Of a DNA stretch of 64,000 nt, positions 18,010 through 26,945 are shown piece after piece. Position 1 is the first letter of the stretch, and each line of letters starts with the position of its first letter. The translations under genes were made by a program, and so were the position numbers. Below the pieces are notes generated by a model that was not told the DNA's origin, ran no database searches, and worked only from the letters and a program-made list of their open reading frames with translations. The stretch lies in the NCBI GenBank assembly GCA_964460905.1, contig CAYWRM010000011.1:37253-101252 (forward strand), written 5' to 3'. The stretch comes from GCA-002708315 sp964460905 (GTDB lineage Bacteria > Bacteroidota > Bacteroidia > Bacteroidales > F082).

Positions 18010-19428
18010 CTATTTTTCAATTATCAACTTTTCTCTAATCATAGTTCCACCAGAAAACAGTTCAATAATATACATTCCTTGACCAAGCATAGAAATATCA
18101 ATTGAACTAAATATACGATTTTTGTGTAAGACTTTTTTTCCCAGCTGATTGTAAATAGTTACTTCATTAATTGTTACTCCATTTTTACTTGATAAAAAGA
18201 GTTTGTTTTTTGTTGGGTTTGGATAAATGGTAAATTCAGGTTTAGTATTAGCATCAATCGAAACCAAACAGGCTTCTTCAACTTCTTCTTTACTGTTACA
18301 TCCTGGGGCATTATAATCTATTCCCACATTACAATTTGGGCTGGCGATATAGTCGCAAACACTTTTTGCATCACAATTGGATAAAGAATGATTTGAGAGT
18401 ATGAATATATAACTTATTGTTTCGGGATCAATATTATCTAATCCTTCTAATGTAATTAATCCACTATTATTATCAATAAAAATTGATCCACCAATTGTAG
18501 TTAAATTGTTTAATCCTTCCAGGTTTGTTATTGTACTATTGTAATTAATAGTTAGTCCTCCTCCAATTGAAGTAACATTGTTCAATCCATCTAGGTTTAT
18601 TAATGAATTGTTACTATAAACCTTCAAAGCTCCACCAATTGTATTTAAATTGTTTAGTCCGTTTAAACTAGTTAGAGTGTCGTTATTTTCAATGCATAGA
18701 AATCCATCAATTGTGGTTAAATTGTTGAGACCTACTAAACTTGTTAGTGCATCGTTGTTAAAAAATGTAAGATCCTCTTTAATAGTAGCTATATTGTTCA
18801 GTCCTTCTAAACTTGTTAATCTATCGTTGCCAAAAAAAGTAGTGTATTCTTCAATTGTAGTAATATTGTTCAGCCCTTCTAAACTTGTTAATGCATCGTT
18901 ATTAGTTATATCTAAGTATTCCTCAACTATTGTGATATTGTTTAATCCGGTTAAGCTTGTTAGCGAATCGTTGCGCGAAACCCTTATGAAACTGCCTATT
19001 GAAGATAAATTGTTTAGTCCTTCTAAACTTGTTAGAATATTATTGTCGTTAACAAATAGGGCTCCACCGATTGTAGTTAAATTGCCAAGGCCTGTAAAGT
19101 TTGTTAATGTGTCGTTGCGAAAAATAAATAAATCCCCTCCAATTGTAGTTATGTAGTTTAGTCCTATTAGGCTGGTTAAGTTATTGTTATCATAAATATA
19201 AAGGTCTTCGCCTATTGCAGTTAGAATACTTAATCCTGTTAAATTTGTTATGTTAGTGCCAGCAATATTTAAGCTTCCTTCAATTTCTGTACAGCCGGGA
19301 AAATTAGTTTGGAAATTGTCTATTTCTTCTTGAGTATTTAATGTAATTCCTTGAGGTAAACAACTTTGAGAAAATACTGCTGCTTTAAAGAAAAAGGCAA
19401 TTAAAATTATGATTACCTGCTTTTTCAT
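18010..19428 (-). CDS. Secreted leucine-rich-repeat protein with T9SS sorting domain, paralogue 2
   Basis: The 472-residue protein has a signal peptide (about 1-20), cap GCTEIEGSLNIAGTNI, about twelve regular 24-residue repeats of the type LTSLEGLNNLTTIGG, a Cys-containing cap (NCDAKSVCDYI ... APGCNSKEEVEEAC) and a type A sorting domain (TIYPNPTKNKLFL ... YNQLGKKVL ... LGQGMYIIEL). It is the longer partner of the gene at 15818-17035; the 67-residue difference equals about three repeats. Many repeats share the NND/RND ending and near-identical DNA, which favours repeat-number change by recombination. Surface location is inferred from the sorting domain. Confidence 0.9.
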   Translation of the reverse strand: MKKQVIIILIAFFFKAAVFSQSCLPQGITLNTQEEIDNFQTNFPGCTEIEGSLNIAGTNITNLTGLSILTAIGEDLYIYDNNNLTSLIGLNYITTIGGDLFIFRNDTLTNFTGLGNLTTIGGALFVNDNNILTSLEGLNNLSSIGSFIRVSRNDSLTSLTGLNNITIVEEYLDITNNDALTSLEGLNNITTIEEYTTFFGNDRLTSLEGLNNIATIKEDLTFFNNDALTSLVGLNNLTTIDGFLCIENNDTLTSLNGLNNLNTIGGALKVYSNNSLINLDGLNNVTSIGGGLTINYNSTITNLEGLNNLTTIGGSIFIDNNSGLITLEGLDNIDPETISYIFILSNHSLSNCDAKSVCDYIASPNCNVGIDYNAPGCNSKEEVEEACLVSIDANTKPEFTIYPNPTKNKLFLSSKNGVTINEVTIYNQLGKKVLHKNRIFSSIDISMLGQGMYIIELFSGGTMIREKLIIEK

Positions 19429-19462
19429 AAAAGTTGTTTTTTGCTAAGATATAACTTTTATG
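19426..19462 (-). promoter_or_regulatory. Inverted repeat sequestering the start codon of LRR paralogue 2
   Basis: CATAAAAGTT (19426-19435) and AACTTTTATG (19453-19462) form the same 10-bp inverted repeat as at 17033-17068, with a 17-base loop. The start codon lies in the 3' arm of the transcript. Confidence 0.6.
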
Positions 19463-19527
19463 AAAATATTTAACCAATATACTAGATGTTGATTGCTGTA
19501 AAGAAATTATAACATGCAAATTATCAA

Positions 19528-20937
19528 CTATTCAGAGCCTTTGTATACACCCAATAACTCAATAAACCTGCTGTCATCAAATAGGTTTGGTATCAGGTTG
19601 ATGAGCTCGGTATGTTGGTCGTAATTAAGCTTTAAGGCTGTTTCAATATAAAAATATGCTTGCTGTACTTTTCCAGAAGCATGAAGGTATCCGGCAAGGC
19701 GGTACCAGAGTAATGCATTGTCTTTATTACTATCAATGGCTTCCTCAATTATCTCAATGGCTCTTTCAGTATCATCATTGGCAAAAGCACAAGATGAGTA
19801 ATTTATCCAGGCATCAATATTTGATTTATCAAGTTTAACAACTTCTGTGAATGCATCACAGGCAACGTTATAGTTTTTCTCTTTAAAATAAATCATTGCA
19901 ATGTCGTACCTGAATTCAGAATTTGAAGGCAATATTTCAACTGCCTTTTCATAGTAATTTATTGCAGTAACATTATTGTCCTGCCCAGCAAAAAGCCTTC
20001 CGAGTCCGGCCCATGCATCAGCTAGTTTATCATCAATTTCAAGAGCTTTGTTAAAATGGTGCATTGCATTTTTTATATCATTCATATTTTCATATGATTC
20101 ACCAATATAATAATGAGTAATTGGTTCGGGGGCTTCGTACTTGAAGGTTTCTTTGTAGTATTCGATAGCTTCTTCATATCTGTTTAAACCTGAAAGAGAG
20201 TTTGCAATATTGAAGTATGCCGATGAAAAACCATCATCAATAGCCAATGTAAACTCGTAAGCTTCAATGGCTTTTTCATATAGCTCTAGTTGATTATAAA
20301 AAATCCCAAGGTTGAACCATGCAACTTTCGCAAAAGGGTTTGTGTCTAAAAAATCGTTAAAAAATGAAATAGCATCTTCCTCACGGTTTGTAATATCAAA
20401 GAAAAAAGCAATTTCATGAATAATATTTTCCGAGTCGGGTTTTAATGCAAGCGCATTTTTTAGATTTCTAATTGCATTTGGATAATCGTTTATGTTTTCG
20501 TACTCAAAGGCAATAACTGAATATATGTCTTCCGGGTTTTCGGTGTAAGGTATGGCTTTCTCATATTGTTCAATTGAGAGCTCATGTTTATTCATCATAC
20601 TATATATTTCGCCTTTCGAAATATATAATTCATCGTTTGCAGTCTCTATTAATTCGAGTTGGTTTAATTGCTCTAACGCCTCGTAATAATTTCCACTTTG
20701 TGCCAGTAGCTTAGCACTTCTTATTTTAAAACCAATCCCGGATGGATGTTGCTGCAATGCTGATCTAACAGCTATTCTTCCTTTATCAAATTCCTGAAAA
20801 TCAATAAAGTAGTCAATAATAACTTCAAATTCATTAACATCAAAGAAGAATTGCATATCTGCTTTAAGCATCTTTTGAAACCTGTTAACAAGTTCGTTAA
20901 GATTTGCATCGTCAATCCATTCGTAATCTTCACTCAT
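19528..20937 (-). CDS. Tetratricopeptide repeat protein
   Basis: The 469-residue protein has no signal peptide and consists of about 11-12 TPR units covering most of its length (for example AWFNLGIFYNQLELYEKAIEAYEF, AYFNIANSLSGLNRYEEAIEYYKE, AWAGLGRLFAGQDNNVTAINYYEK). It begins with an acidic SEDYEWIDDANLNELVNRF segment. It should be a cytoplasmic scaffold; proteins of this size and composition are widespread in Bacteroidota, function unknown. It is the intact source of the 3' fragment at 17141-17269. The LRR paralogue 2 start lies 99 bases downstream. Confidence 0.85.
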   Translation of the reverse strand: MSEDYEWIDDANLNELVNRFQKMLKADMQFFFDVNEFEVIIDYFIDFQEFDKGRIAVRSALQQHPSGIGFKIRSAKLLAQSGNYYEALEQLNQLELIETANDELYISKGEIYSMMNKHELSIEQYEKAIPYTENPEDIYSVIAFEYENINDYPNAIRNLKNALALKPDSENIIHEIAFFFDITNREEDAISFFNDFLDTNPFAKVAWFNLGIFYNQLELYEKAIEAYEFTLAIDDGFSSAYFNIANSLSGLNRYEEAIEYYKETFKYEAPEPITHYYIGESYENMNDIKNAMHHFNKALEIDDKLADAWAGLGRLFAGQDNNVTAINYYEKAVEILPSNSEFRYDIAMIYFKEKNYNVACDAFTEVVKLDKSNIDAWINYSSCAFANDDTERAIEIIEEAIDSNKDNALLWYRLAGYLHASGKVQQAYFYIETALKLNYDQHTELINLIPNLFDDSRFIELLGVYKGSE

Positions 20938-21108
20938 GAAATAGTATAATTTTAGTTATTTAGTTTAAAATGTAGTTATTATTACAATTACGAAAATAGG
21001 TAAATAGTTATTCGTTTTGCCAATTGAAGGCTTATTTTATTAACCGTATCAAGTAATAATTGTTAATTACCTAAGATTTTGGTTTACCATTATTTTATCA
21101 GGGTTGCC

Positions 21109-22623
21109 TTAATTTACTATTGAGAATAACCTATTCCATCTAATTTTACCATCGAACAATGATTTATTTGGGTCTAAAGATAACCAAACAAATTCGGCTC
21201 TTCCAACGATATGATTTTCAGGTACAAATCCCCAATATCTTGAATCAGCTGAGTTATGACGGTTGTCACCCATCATCCAATAGTAGTTAAACTTTGGGGT
21301 GTATGACGTTGTTTCTTCACCATTAATTATAATCTTACCAACTGCAATTTTAAGATCATTGCCTTCGTAGGTTACTATCAGACGCTTATAAATTGGCAGA
21401 TTTTCTATGGTAAGATTTATAGGTATATCTTTTTTAGGGATGTATAGTGGACCAAAGTTATCACGATTCCATTTATATGCAGAATCATACGGGAATATTT
21501 CCCGCTTCCATATCCCGGCATCCTCGTTAAAAACTTCAACACTCTTAACAATTGGCAGTTTTTCAATGCCTTGTTTTGCTTCATTAGTCAGCATAAAGAT
21601 AAATTGACCTGGCCTATTACCTCTAAAAGTTTCAGTGATATCGTATTTATTCAAAATTTTCTGGTTTATACTGCTACCGCTAGTAGTAACCATATATTGA
21701 TACTGTAATTTTTCAGGATTAATTGCTTTTTCTCCATTCAAGTATACTTGACGATTAGCTATACTAAGTGTATCTCCTGGTAAGCCTATGCACCGTTTTA
21801 CATAGTTTTCACGTTTATCAACTGGTCTTACCACAATATCTCCAAAATTTTGTTTATCTGTCCATACTCTTTCCCTTCCATACTGATCAACAAGAGAATA
21901 ATAACTCATATTACTTTGGAACCTTGTGGATACAGTATCTCCGGCAGGGTAATTAAATACTACTGCATCATTATGATCGATATTTTTAAATCCTGCAAAG
22001 CGATAAAATGGAAATTTAATCCACTCAACATATGATTTAATGTTGTCGGTGCCGGGTAATGTATGGTGCACAAATGGAAATGATATTGGTGTATTTGGTA
22101 CCTTTGGTCCATAGGTAATTTTGCTTACAAATAGATAATCGCCAACAAGTAGCGACTTTTCCATCGAAGATGTAGGAATTGTATATGCCTCAAGTAAAAA
22201 TGTACGGATAATTGTTGCAGCTACAACTGCAAATACTATAGCATCTACCCATTCTCTTGTAAATGATTTCTTTATCTTAGGTCTGTCAGCAGGATTAACA
22301 TATACTTCATCTTCCTTAAAGCCAATATAAGGGAGATATACAAAAGGGAAAATTACACTTAGGAATTGTTCACCCAATGAAAATTTATTAAAACATTTAA
22401 CTATCTCCACTAACATGAGCATGTACATGAATACGTTTAAGAAAGGGAAAAATAGTAATATCATCCACCACCATGGCTTTTTAATAATTTTAAGAAAAAC
22501 ATATAGATTATAATATGGAATGAGGGTCTCCCATCCCTGTCGGCCTGCTTTTTCGAAAAGCATCCAAGCAAATATAGTAGGTATAGTAAATGATAGGGGG
22601 ATTAAAATTATCAATTCAAGCAT
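21109..22623 (-). CDS. lepB: Signal peptidase I
   Basis: The protein is long for a LepB (504 residues). Residues 1-85 form a DUF5684-like membrane region with several hydrophobic helices (FEKAGRQGWETLIPYYNLY, KPWWWMILLFFPFLN). A further helix precedes the catalytic Ser in IPTSSMEKSLLVGDYLFV (about S153); the catalytic Lys is in ENYVKRCIGLPGD (about K276); MGDNRHNSADSRYWGFVP lies near the end. It cleaves signal peptides of exported proteins at the membrane. The N-terminal extension and large insert between motifs are common in Bacteroidota LepB. It is the last gene of the parA-parB-DUF5683-dapB run. Confidence 0.95.
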   Translation of the reverse strand: MLELIILIPLSFTIPTIFAWMLFEKAGRQGWETLIPYYNLYVFLKIIKKPWWWMILLFFPFLNVFMYMLMLVEIVKCFNKFSLGEQFLSVIFPFVYLPYIGFKEDEVYVNPADRPKIKKSFTREWVDAIVFAVVAATIIRTFLLEAYTIPTSSMEKSLLVGDYLFVSKITYGPKVPNTPISFPFVHHTLPGTDNIKSYVEWIKFPFYRFAGFKNIDHNDAVVFNYPAGDTVSTRFQSNMSYYSLVDQYGRERVWTDKQNFGDIVVRPVDKRENYVKRCIGLPGDTLSIANRQVYLNGEKAINPEKLQYQYMVTTSGSSINQKILNKYDITETFRGNRPGQFIFMLTNEAKQGIEKLPIVKSVEVFNEDAGIWKREIFPYDSAYKWNRDNFGPLYIPKKDIPINLTIENLPIYKRLIVTYEGNDLKIAVGKIIINGEETTSYTPKFNYYWMMGDNRHNSADSRYWGFVPENHIVGRAEFVWLSLDPNKSLFDGKIRWNRLFSIVN

Positions 22624-22709
22624 GATTATTTAATTTATGGTTTAGTGCTTGCAAGATAGTTGTATTGAGCTAGCACTATCGTTAATTATTCTTAATTAAT
22701 TTGAGCGGG

Positions 22710-22717
22710 CAAAATTA
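22710..22717 (-). promoter_or_regulatory. Candidate -7 element for lepB
   Basis: CAAAATTA on the plus strand is TAATTTTG on the transcribed strand, a TAnnTTTG match, about 90 bases before the lepB start. No -33 element at the expected spacing. Confidence 0.3.
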
Positions 22718-22855
22718 GGAAAAAATGAATTCTATTTTAGATTTTCTTTTAGATTTTCACTTATATCAATTAGTTATCAAAATGAGCCTTATAAAACAAA
22801 ATATTTTAAGAAGAGAAGATGGAAAAAATAAATGTTTTAAGGCGCATCTTGGTAG

Positions 22856-23308
22856 CTATTTGGTATTAGTATACAACACACTTTTATCGGTACCTGACAA
22901 CTTCAATAGTATTCCGTTATTTTGTTTGTATTCATCAAAAAAGCTAAGATTGTAGTATAGTTTCTGTTGAACAATTGCCTTGCAAGGATCATTGTCATTA
23001 AGTTGTAGTAATAAATTTGTTGTTGGTGGCATCGATTCGTAAACAATATCTGAATAGTAAAGCTTAAAATCAGAATCGCCGCAACCTCCAACATATGAAA
23101 CCCATATGTTCAGGCAGTTATTGTCAATAAACAGAGTATCAATTGAATAATAATCTGTTGATATATTATCAACCGCACTACTGTTGTATGTCATTGACTC
23201 ACAGAAATTATCAATATTAATGTTGTTTTCAACGGCTTTCCTGGATGATTTACATGATACAAGCAATATTATAACTGTGGTTGATATTATAAAAAGAACA
23301 ATTTTCAT
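22856..23308 (-). CDS. Hypothetical lipoprotein downstream of dapB
   Basis: The 150-residue protein begins with a lipoprotein signal (IISTTVIILLVSCKSSRK, Cys about residue 19). The rest contains a cluster of Cys residues (NNCLNIWVSYVGGCGDSDF, NDPCKAIVQQKLYY) and beta-strand-like segments, and I do not recognise a family. Its ATG overlaps the dapB stop by four bases (ATGA), so it is translationally coupled to dapB. It is probably an envelope protein of unknown role. Confidence 0.8.
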   Translation of the reverse strand: MKIVLFIISTTVIILLVSCKSSRKAVENNINIDNFCESMTYNSSAVDNISTDYYSIDTLFIDNNCLNIWVSYVGGCGDSDFKLYYSDIVYESMPPTTNLLLQLNDNDPCKAIVQQKLYYNLSFFDEYKQNNGILLKLSGTDKSVLYTNTK

Positions 23309-24027
23309 AACATTTGTTTTAGTAAATCTTCCATATTAAAGATGCCATGTTTGCCCACTATGAATTCAACAGCTAATACTGCTCCAAGTGCAAAACCTTC
23401 ACGGTTTTTTGCTTCATGTACTAATGTAAGTTTATCTTCGCCTGATTCGTAAATAACTTTATGAGTTCCGGTTATTTCTCCTTTTCTGGTGGAGTATATT
23501 GGCAAACTGTTAGTGCTTCCTTTTGAATTTAATGTCCAATTATTTAATTCCTTATGCTTTTCTATAATTCCATTGGCAACGGCTATGGCAGTTCCGCTGG
23601 GAGCATCTAATTTGTGTATATGATGCGTTTCATTTACATGAATTTCATAATTGTTAAAACCCGACATTAGTTGTGCTAAATATGAATTCACTTTAAAGAA
23701 AATATTTACACCAATGCTAAAATTTGGTGCATAAAATAAAGATCCATTATAATTTTTACATTGTTCACTTATGTATTCCAGTTCATCATACCAACCGGTT
23801 GTTCCGGTAACAATTGGTACTCCTAGTTTAAAACATTTTAAGTAATTATTTTTTGCCTCATTTGGCATGCTAAAATCAATTACTGCAGCACCTGAATAAT
23901 CAATGTTGGATAGTTTTTGCCAGTCGGATTCATTATCAATGACTGCAATTATTTTATGACCTCTTTTAAGGCAAGCTTTTTCGACTTCTTTACCCATTCG
24001 TCCGTAGCCTGATATAATTATATTCAT
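23305..24027 (-). CDS. dapB: 4-hydroxy-tetrahydrodipicolinate reductase
   Basis: The 240-residue protein has the N-terminal nucleotide-binding motif SGYGRMGKEVE (about residues 5-15), VIDFSMPNEA, GTTGWYDE, APNFSIGVNIFF and the substrate/catalytic block EIHVNETHHIHKLDAPSGTA. It reduces the DapA product in the lysine / diaminopimelate pathway that feeds cell-wall synthesis. The protein is shorter than Escherichia coli DapB but has the size usual in Bacteroidota. It lies between the DUF5683 gene and a lipoprotein gene with which it overlaps by four bases. Confidence 0.96.
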   Translation of the reverse strand: MNIIISGYGRMGKEVEKACLKRGHKIIAVIDNESDWQKLSNIDYSGAAVIDFSMPNEAKNNYLKCFKLGVPIVTGTTGWYDELEYISEQCKNYNGSLFYAPNFSIGVNIFFKVNSYLAQLMSGFNNYEIHVNETHHIHKLDAPSGTAIAVANGIIEKHKELNNWTLNSKGSTNSLPIYSTRKGEITGTHKVIYESGEDKLTLVHEAKNREGFALGAVLAVEFIVGKHGIFNMEDLLKQML

Positions 24028-24145
24028 CTCTTAATTTTTTTTATGACTGATACTGAAGAATTTATTTTTATTCAGGTATTAACTTAAGTTATGGTGTGAT
24101 TAAAAAAGTTTTTCCACATTACATAGTGGTTATATTATTGATTAA

Positions 24146-24736
24146 TTAGAAACTAACTGTTATTTTTAACCCATTGTGATTGACACTATTATTAGGTATA
24201 ATCGGAGGTATCTGTGACATTGATTGTTGAAATACGGGTTCCGCTTTAAGTGACAGATTTTCATTTACTTCCCAGTAATATAAATGTGCATCAACAGTTG
24301 CATCAAGAATTTGGAGAATATACCATGCACCCATCAGGATAAAAGAGAGCTCCATATTACGTCGGTAGTAATCACGTGCAGATTTAAGTTGATCAGAGTC
24401 ATATTTAAGTGCAAGTTCGTTATCACAATTATCCGGATCGTTTAGTATACATACATATGCATCGTTGAATTTTAAATATTCTCCTCTGTTCCAAAAAGCA
24501 AAATATCCAGTTGCGGCAAAGCCTGCATAAACAATTGGCAGCTTCCAATACTTCTTATTATAAATTTGTCCAAGACCCGGGACGAGTGATAAATAAGTTG
24601 CTTTTTTTGGAGAATGTGTAAAGACTTCAGTTGAATCATTTTGAGATTCGTTTTGAGAGGACACACTGCTTACGGAGCAAACTAAAATTATTAGAATGAT
24701 CGCAAAGAAATACGTACTGTTTAATGGCTGTTTCAA
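24146..24736 (-). CDS. DUF5683 domain-containing protein
   Basis: The 196-residue protein has a signal-peptide-like N-terminus and the DUF5683 core KKATYLSLVPGLGQIYNKKYWKLPIVYAG (about residues 44-72), where GLGQIYNK is the family hallmark, then a helix WNRGEYLKFNDAY and a second hydrophobic segment. Function is unknown; the family is fixed to the par-dap locus in many Bacteroidota. No ATG lies in frame: the reading frame follows the parB stop directly and the best start is a TTG at 24736, which gives a basic residue then the hydrophobic stretch. Confidence 0.83.
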   Translation of the reverse strand: MKQPLNSTYFFAIILIILVCSVSSVSSQNESQNDSTEVFTHSPKKATYLSLVPGLGQIYNKKYWKLPIVYAGFAATGYFAFWNRGEYLKFNDAYVCILNDPDNCDNELALKYDSDQLKSARDYYRRNMELSFILMGAWYILQILDATVDAHLYYWEVNENLSLKAEPVFQQSMSQIPPIIPNNSVNHNGLKITVSF

Positions 24737-24745
24737 AATGTTCTT

Positions 24746-25639
24746 CTAGTCCTCAATTAACGAAATAATCTTGTCGAGATCTTTGTCGTTTTTAAAACTT
24801 ATAACGATACTTCCTTCACCGTTATTGTTTCGCTTAAGATTAACTTTTGTGCCCAGTTTAGTGCTTAGTTTGGCAGGAGTATCTTTAAATCTTTCCGGAA
24901 TTTTTGAAGATGGTACTTTTGGTTTTACAGGTTGTTTTGAGCCGGTTTTTCTTGCAAGCTCTTCAGTTTGTCTAACATTAAGCCTGTCACCTATAATGTT
25001 TTTTAGAATTTTTTCCTGAACTTTTATATCCGAGATTGTTATCAATGCCCTTGCATGTCCCATTGATATGAAGCCATCGCGCAAGGCTACCTGAACACTA
25101 GGAGGTAGCTTCAGTAGTCGTAAAAAATTTGTAATCGACGATCTGCTTTTCCCTAACCTATCACTTAATTTTTCCTGGGTAAGCTTAATTTCATCAATGA
25201 GTCGCTGATAGCTAATTGCTATTTCAATGGCATTTAGATCTTCACGGTGAATATTTTCAATGAGCGCAAGTTCCAGCATCTCCTCATCGTTGGCAATACG
25301 AATAAATGCCGGCATTTGTTTTATACCAGCCATTTGTGATGCCCTAAAGCGGCGTTCTCCTGCTATTATCTGATATTTGTCGTAGCCCATTTTCCGGACG
25401 GTGATGGGTTGTATTATTCCCTGTATTTCTATCGAATTTGCTAATTCTCTGAGCATCATTTCGTCAAAATTAGTACGGGGTTGAAACGGATTTGTCTCAA
25501 TCTTGTTTATGTCAATTTCGGCAATTGCTCCAGCAACAAAACCACCTGAAATATCTTCAGATGTTATATCAGTATCCGGACTAGATAAAATTGAATCTAA
25601 CCCTCTACCTAGTACTTTCTTTTTGTTTTTGTTACTCAT
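24746..25639 (-). CDS. parB: Chromosome-partitioning protein ParB (Spo0J family)
   Basis: The 297-residue protein contains KVLGRGLDSIL at the N-terminus, the ParB/Srx box IETNPFQPRTNFDEMMLRELANSI, the CTP-binding GERRFRASQMAG, NIHREDLNAIEIA, a helix-turn-helix (LTQEKLSDRLGKSRSSITNFLRLL) and a C-terminal dimer region. It binds parS sites near the origin and loads SMC. It overlaps parA by eight bases. I saw no exact parS-like palindrome in this window. Confidence 0.97.
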   Translation of the reverse strand: MSNKNKKKVLGRGLDSILSSPDTDITSEDISGGFVAGAIAEIDINKIETNPFQPRTNFDEMMLRELANSIEIQGIIQPITVRKMGYDKYQIIAGERRFRASQMAGIKQMPAFIRIANDEEMLELALIENIHREDLNAIEIAISYQRLIDEIKLTQEKLSDRLGKSRSSITNFLRLLKLPPSVQVALRDGFISMGHARALITISDIKVQEKILKNIIGDRLNVRQTEELARKTGSKQPVKPKVPSSKIPERFKDTPAKLSTKLGTKVNLKRNNNGEGSIVISFKNDKDLDKIISLIED

Positions 25640-26435
25640 TAATTATTTTATCAGCGTTATTTATTGTAGTTAAATCATTCTTTTGTAGTAACTCGCGGGC
25701 TAAATTAAGATAGTTAATTGCACCGGTGCTGTTAGCATCGTACATAATAATAGAATCTCCAAAACTGGGTGCCTCACTTAGTTTGGTATTCCTGTTAATT
25801 ATTGTGTTAAATACCATCTGCTGAAAATGAGTCTTTACTTCTTCTACAACTTGTTTTGAAAGTCGCAATCTTGTATCAAACATTGTTAACAATATACCTT
25901 CGATGTCTAGTTTTTGATTTAATCTGGTTTGTACAATCTTTATTGTGTTAAGCAGTTTACCAAGTCCTTCAAGTGCAAAATATTCGCATTGAACAGGAAT
26001 AATTACTGAATCGGAAGCTGTCAGAGCATTAACAGTTATAAGCCCTAAAGATGGTGAACAATCAATTATTATGAAATCATATTTTGATTTAACATTCTTT
26101 AGTACATTGAGCATCAGTTTTTCCCTGTCAGGCAAATTTATGATTTCAATTTCAGCACCTACCAGGTCGATGTGTGCTGGTAACAAGTCAAGATTTGGAG
26201 TTTTTGTTTGTAAAATTACATTTTCTACATTAAGTTTGTCAATTATACATTCGTAAATACTTGCCTGAATTTGTTTGGGATCAAAACCAATACCGGAAGT
26301 GGCATTTGCCTGGGGGTCAGCATCAACTATAAGTGTTTTATATTCAAGTATAGCAAGGCTTGCAGCTAAGTTAATTGAAGTTGTTGTTTTACCAACACCT
26401 CCTTTTTGATTGGTTATGGCAATTGTTTTCCCCAT
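25632..26435 (-). CDS. parA: Chromosome-partitioning ATPase ParA (Soj family)
   Basis: The 267-residue protein has the deviant Walker A motif NQKGGVGKTTTSINLAASLA (about residues 8-27), DADPQANATSG, IIDCSPSLGLITVNAL and PVQCEYFALEGL. It is a short, chromosomal-type ParA without an N-terminal DNA-binding domain. It works with ParB to segregate origins. It begins a minus-strand run parA-parB-DUF5683-(gap)-dapB. Confidence 0.97.
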   Translation of the reverse strand: MGKTIAITNQKGGVGKTTTSINLAASLAILEYKTLIVDADPQANATSGIGFDPKQIQASIYECIIDKLNVENVILQTKTPNLDLLPAHIDLVGAEIEIINLPDREKLMLNVLKNVKSKYDFIIIDCSPSLGLITVNALTASDSVIIPVQCEYFALEGLGKLLNTIKIVQTRLNQKLDIEGILLTMFDTRLRLSKQVVEEVKTHFQQMVFNTIINRNTKLSEAPSFGDSIIMYDANSTGAINYLNLARELLQKNDLTTINNADKIINE

Positions 26436-26473
26436 TATAATTTGTTCGTTTTACTAAGTAGATACTTAACTGA

Positions 26474-26481
26474 CAAAATTA
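26474..26481 (-). promoter_or_regulatory. Candidate -7 element for the parAB operon
   Basis: CAAAATTA on the plus strand reads TAATTTTG on the transcribed strand, a match to TAnnTTTG, 39 bases before the parA start. The -33 region shows only a weak CAA. Confidence 0.4.
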
Positions 26482-26557
26482 GCATTTAACATATTTCAAG
26501 CTTGACAAGTGAGATAAATTTATTAACAACCCAGCTTAGTTGTGAGTAAATAAATGA

Positions 26558-26917
26558 TTATACAACGGAATCAACACCCAGATCTTCAAAGTTAACATCA
26601 ACACTGCTGCTTATATCTTCCGTGCTGTCGGTCACAACTGTTGGTACTTCTTTACTTTCTCCGTTTTCAATAAATGAAATAGCAGTATTAAGCCCATTGG
26701 TGAATTTTTCAAAATCTTCACCATAAAGAAAAACTTTATGTTTTTCATAAAAAAATTTGCCTTGTTCCTCGTTGAACTTTCTTTTACTTTCAGTAATGGT
26801 TAGATACTGCTGATTTGCCCGTGTGGCTTTAACGTCAAAAAAATAGGTTCGTTTTCCAGCTCTTACAACTTCTGAAAAAAGATCATCCCTTCTTTCTTGT
26901 TTCTCTGTCTCCTGCAT
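26558..26917 (-). CDS. DUF3276 / PUR-alpha-like nucleic-acid-binding protein
   Basis: The 119-residue protein matches the small PUR-domain family of Bacteroidota and spirochaetes: DLFSEVVRAGKRTYFFDVKATRANQQYLTITESKRKF followed by KHKVFLYGEDFEKFTNGL, each read in pieces. PUR-domain proteins bind single-stranded DNA or RNA. The acidic C-terminal tail (about 90-119) is variable. It stands alone on the minus strand, upstream of parA. Confidence 0.88.
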   Translation of the reverse strand: MQETEKQERRDDLFSEVVRAGKRTYFFDVKATRANQQYLTITESKRKFNEEQGKFFYEKHKVFLYGEDFEKFTNGLNTAISFIENGESKEVPTVVTDSTEDISSSVDVNFEDLGVDSVV

Positions 26918-26937
26918 ATTATTTTTAAGATTTTGCT

Positions 26938-26945
26938 CAAAATTA
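26938..26945 (-). promoter_or_regulatory. Candidate -7 element for the DUF3276 gene
   Basis: CAAAATTA on the plus strand is TAATTTTG on the transcribed strand, 21 bases before the start codon at 26917, a typical distance. No matching -33 element. Confidence 0.4.

Larger units (their letters stand above)
17297..19656. repeat. Tandem duplication, copy 2 (truncated ALDH - LRR - TPR 3' end)
   Basis: This is the second copy of the block at 14335-17269. It begins inside the ALDH 3' flank (AACTCTTCCAGGTCTTTCA and following bases match), carries only the last 200 codons of the dehydrogenase, a longer LRR gene, and joins the intact TPR gene. About 27 bases at 17270-17296 at the junction match neither flank clearly. 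Confidence 0.88.

Noticed and set aside
24746..26435. parS sites around parAB
   Set aside because: I looked for a TGTTTCACGTGAAACA-like palindrome and saw none in the window.
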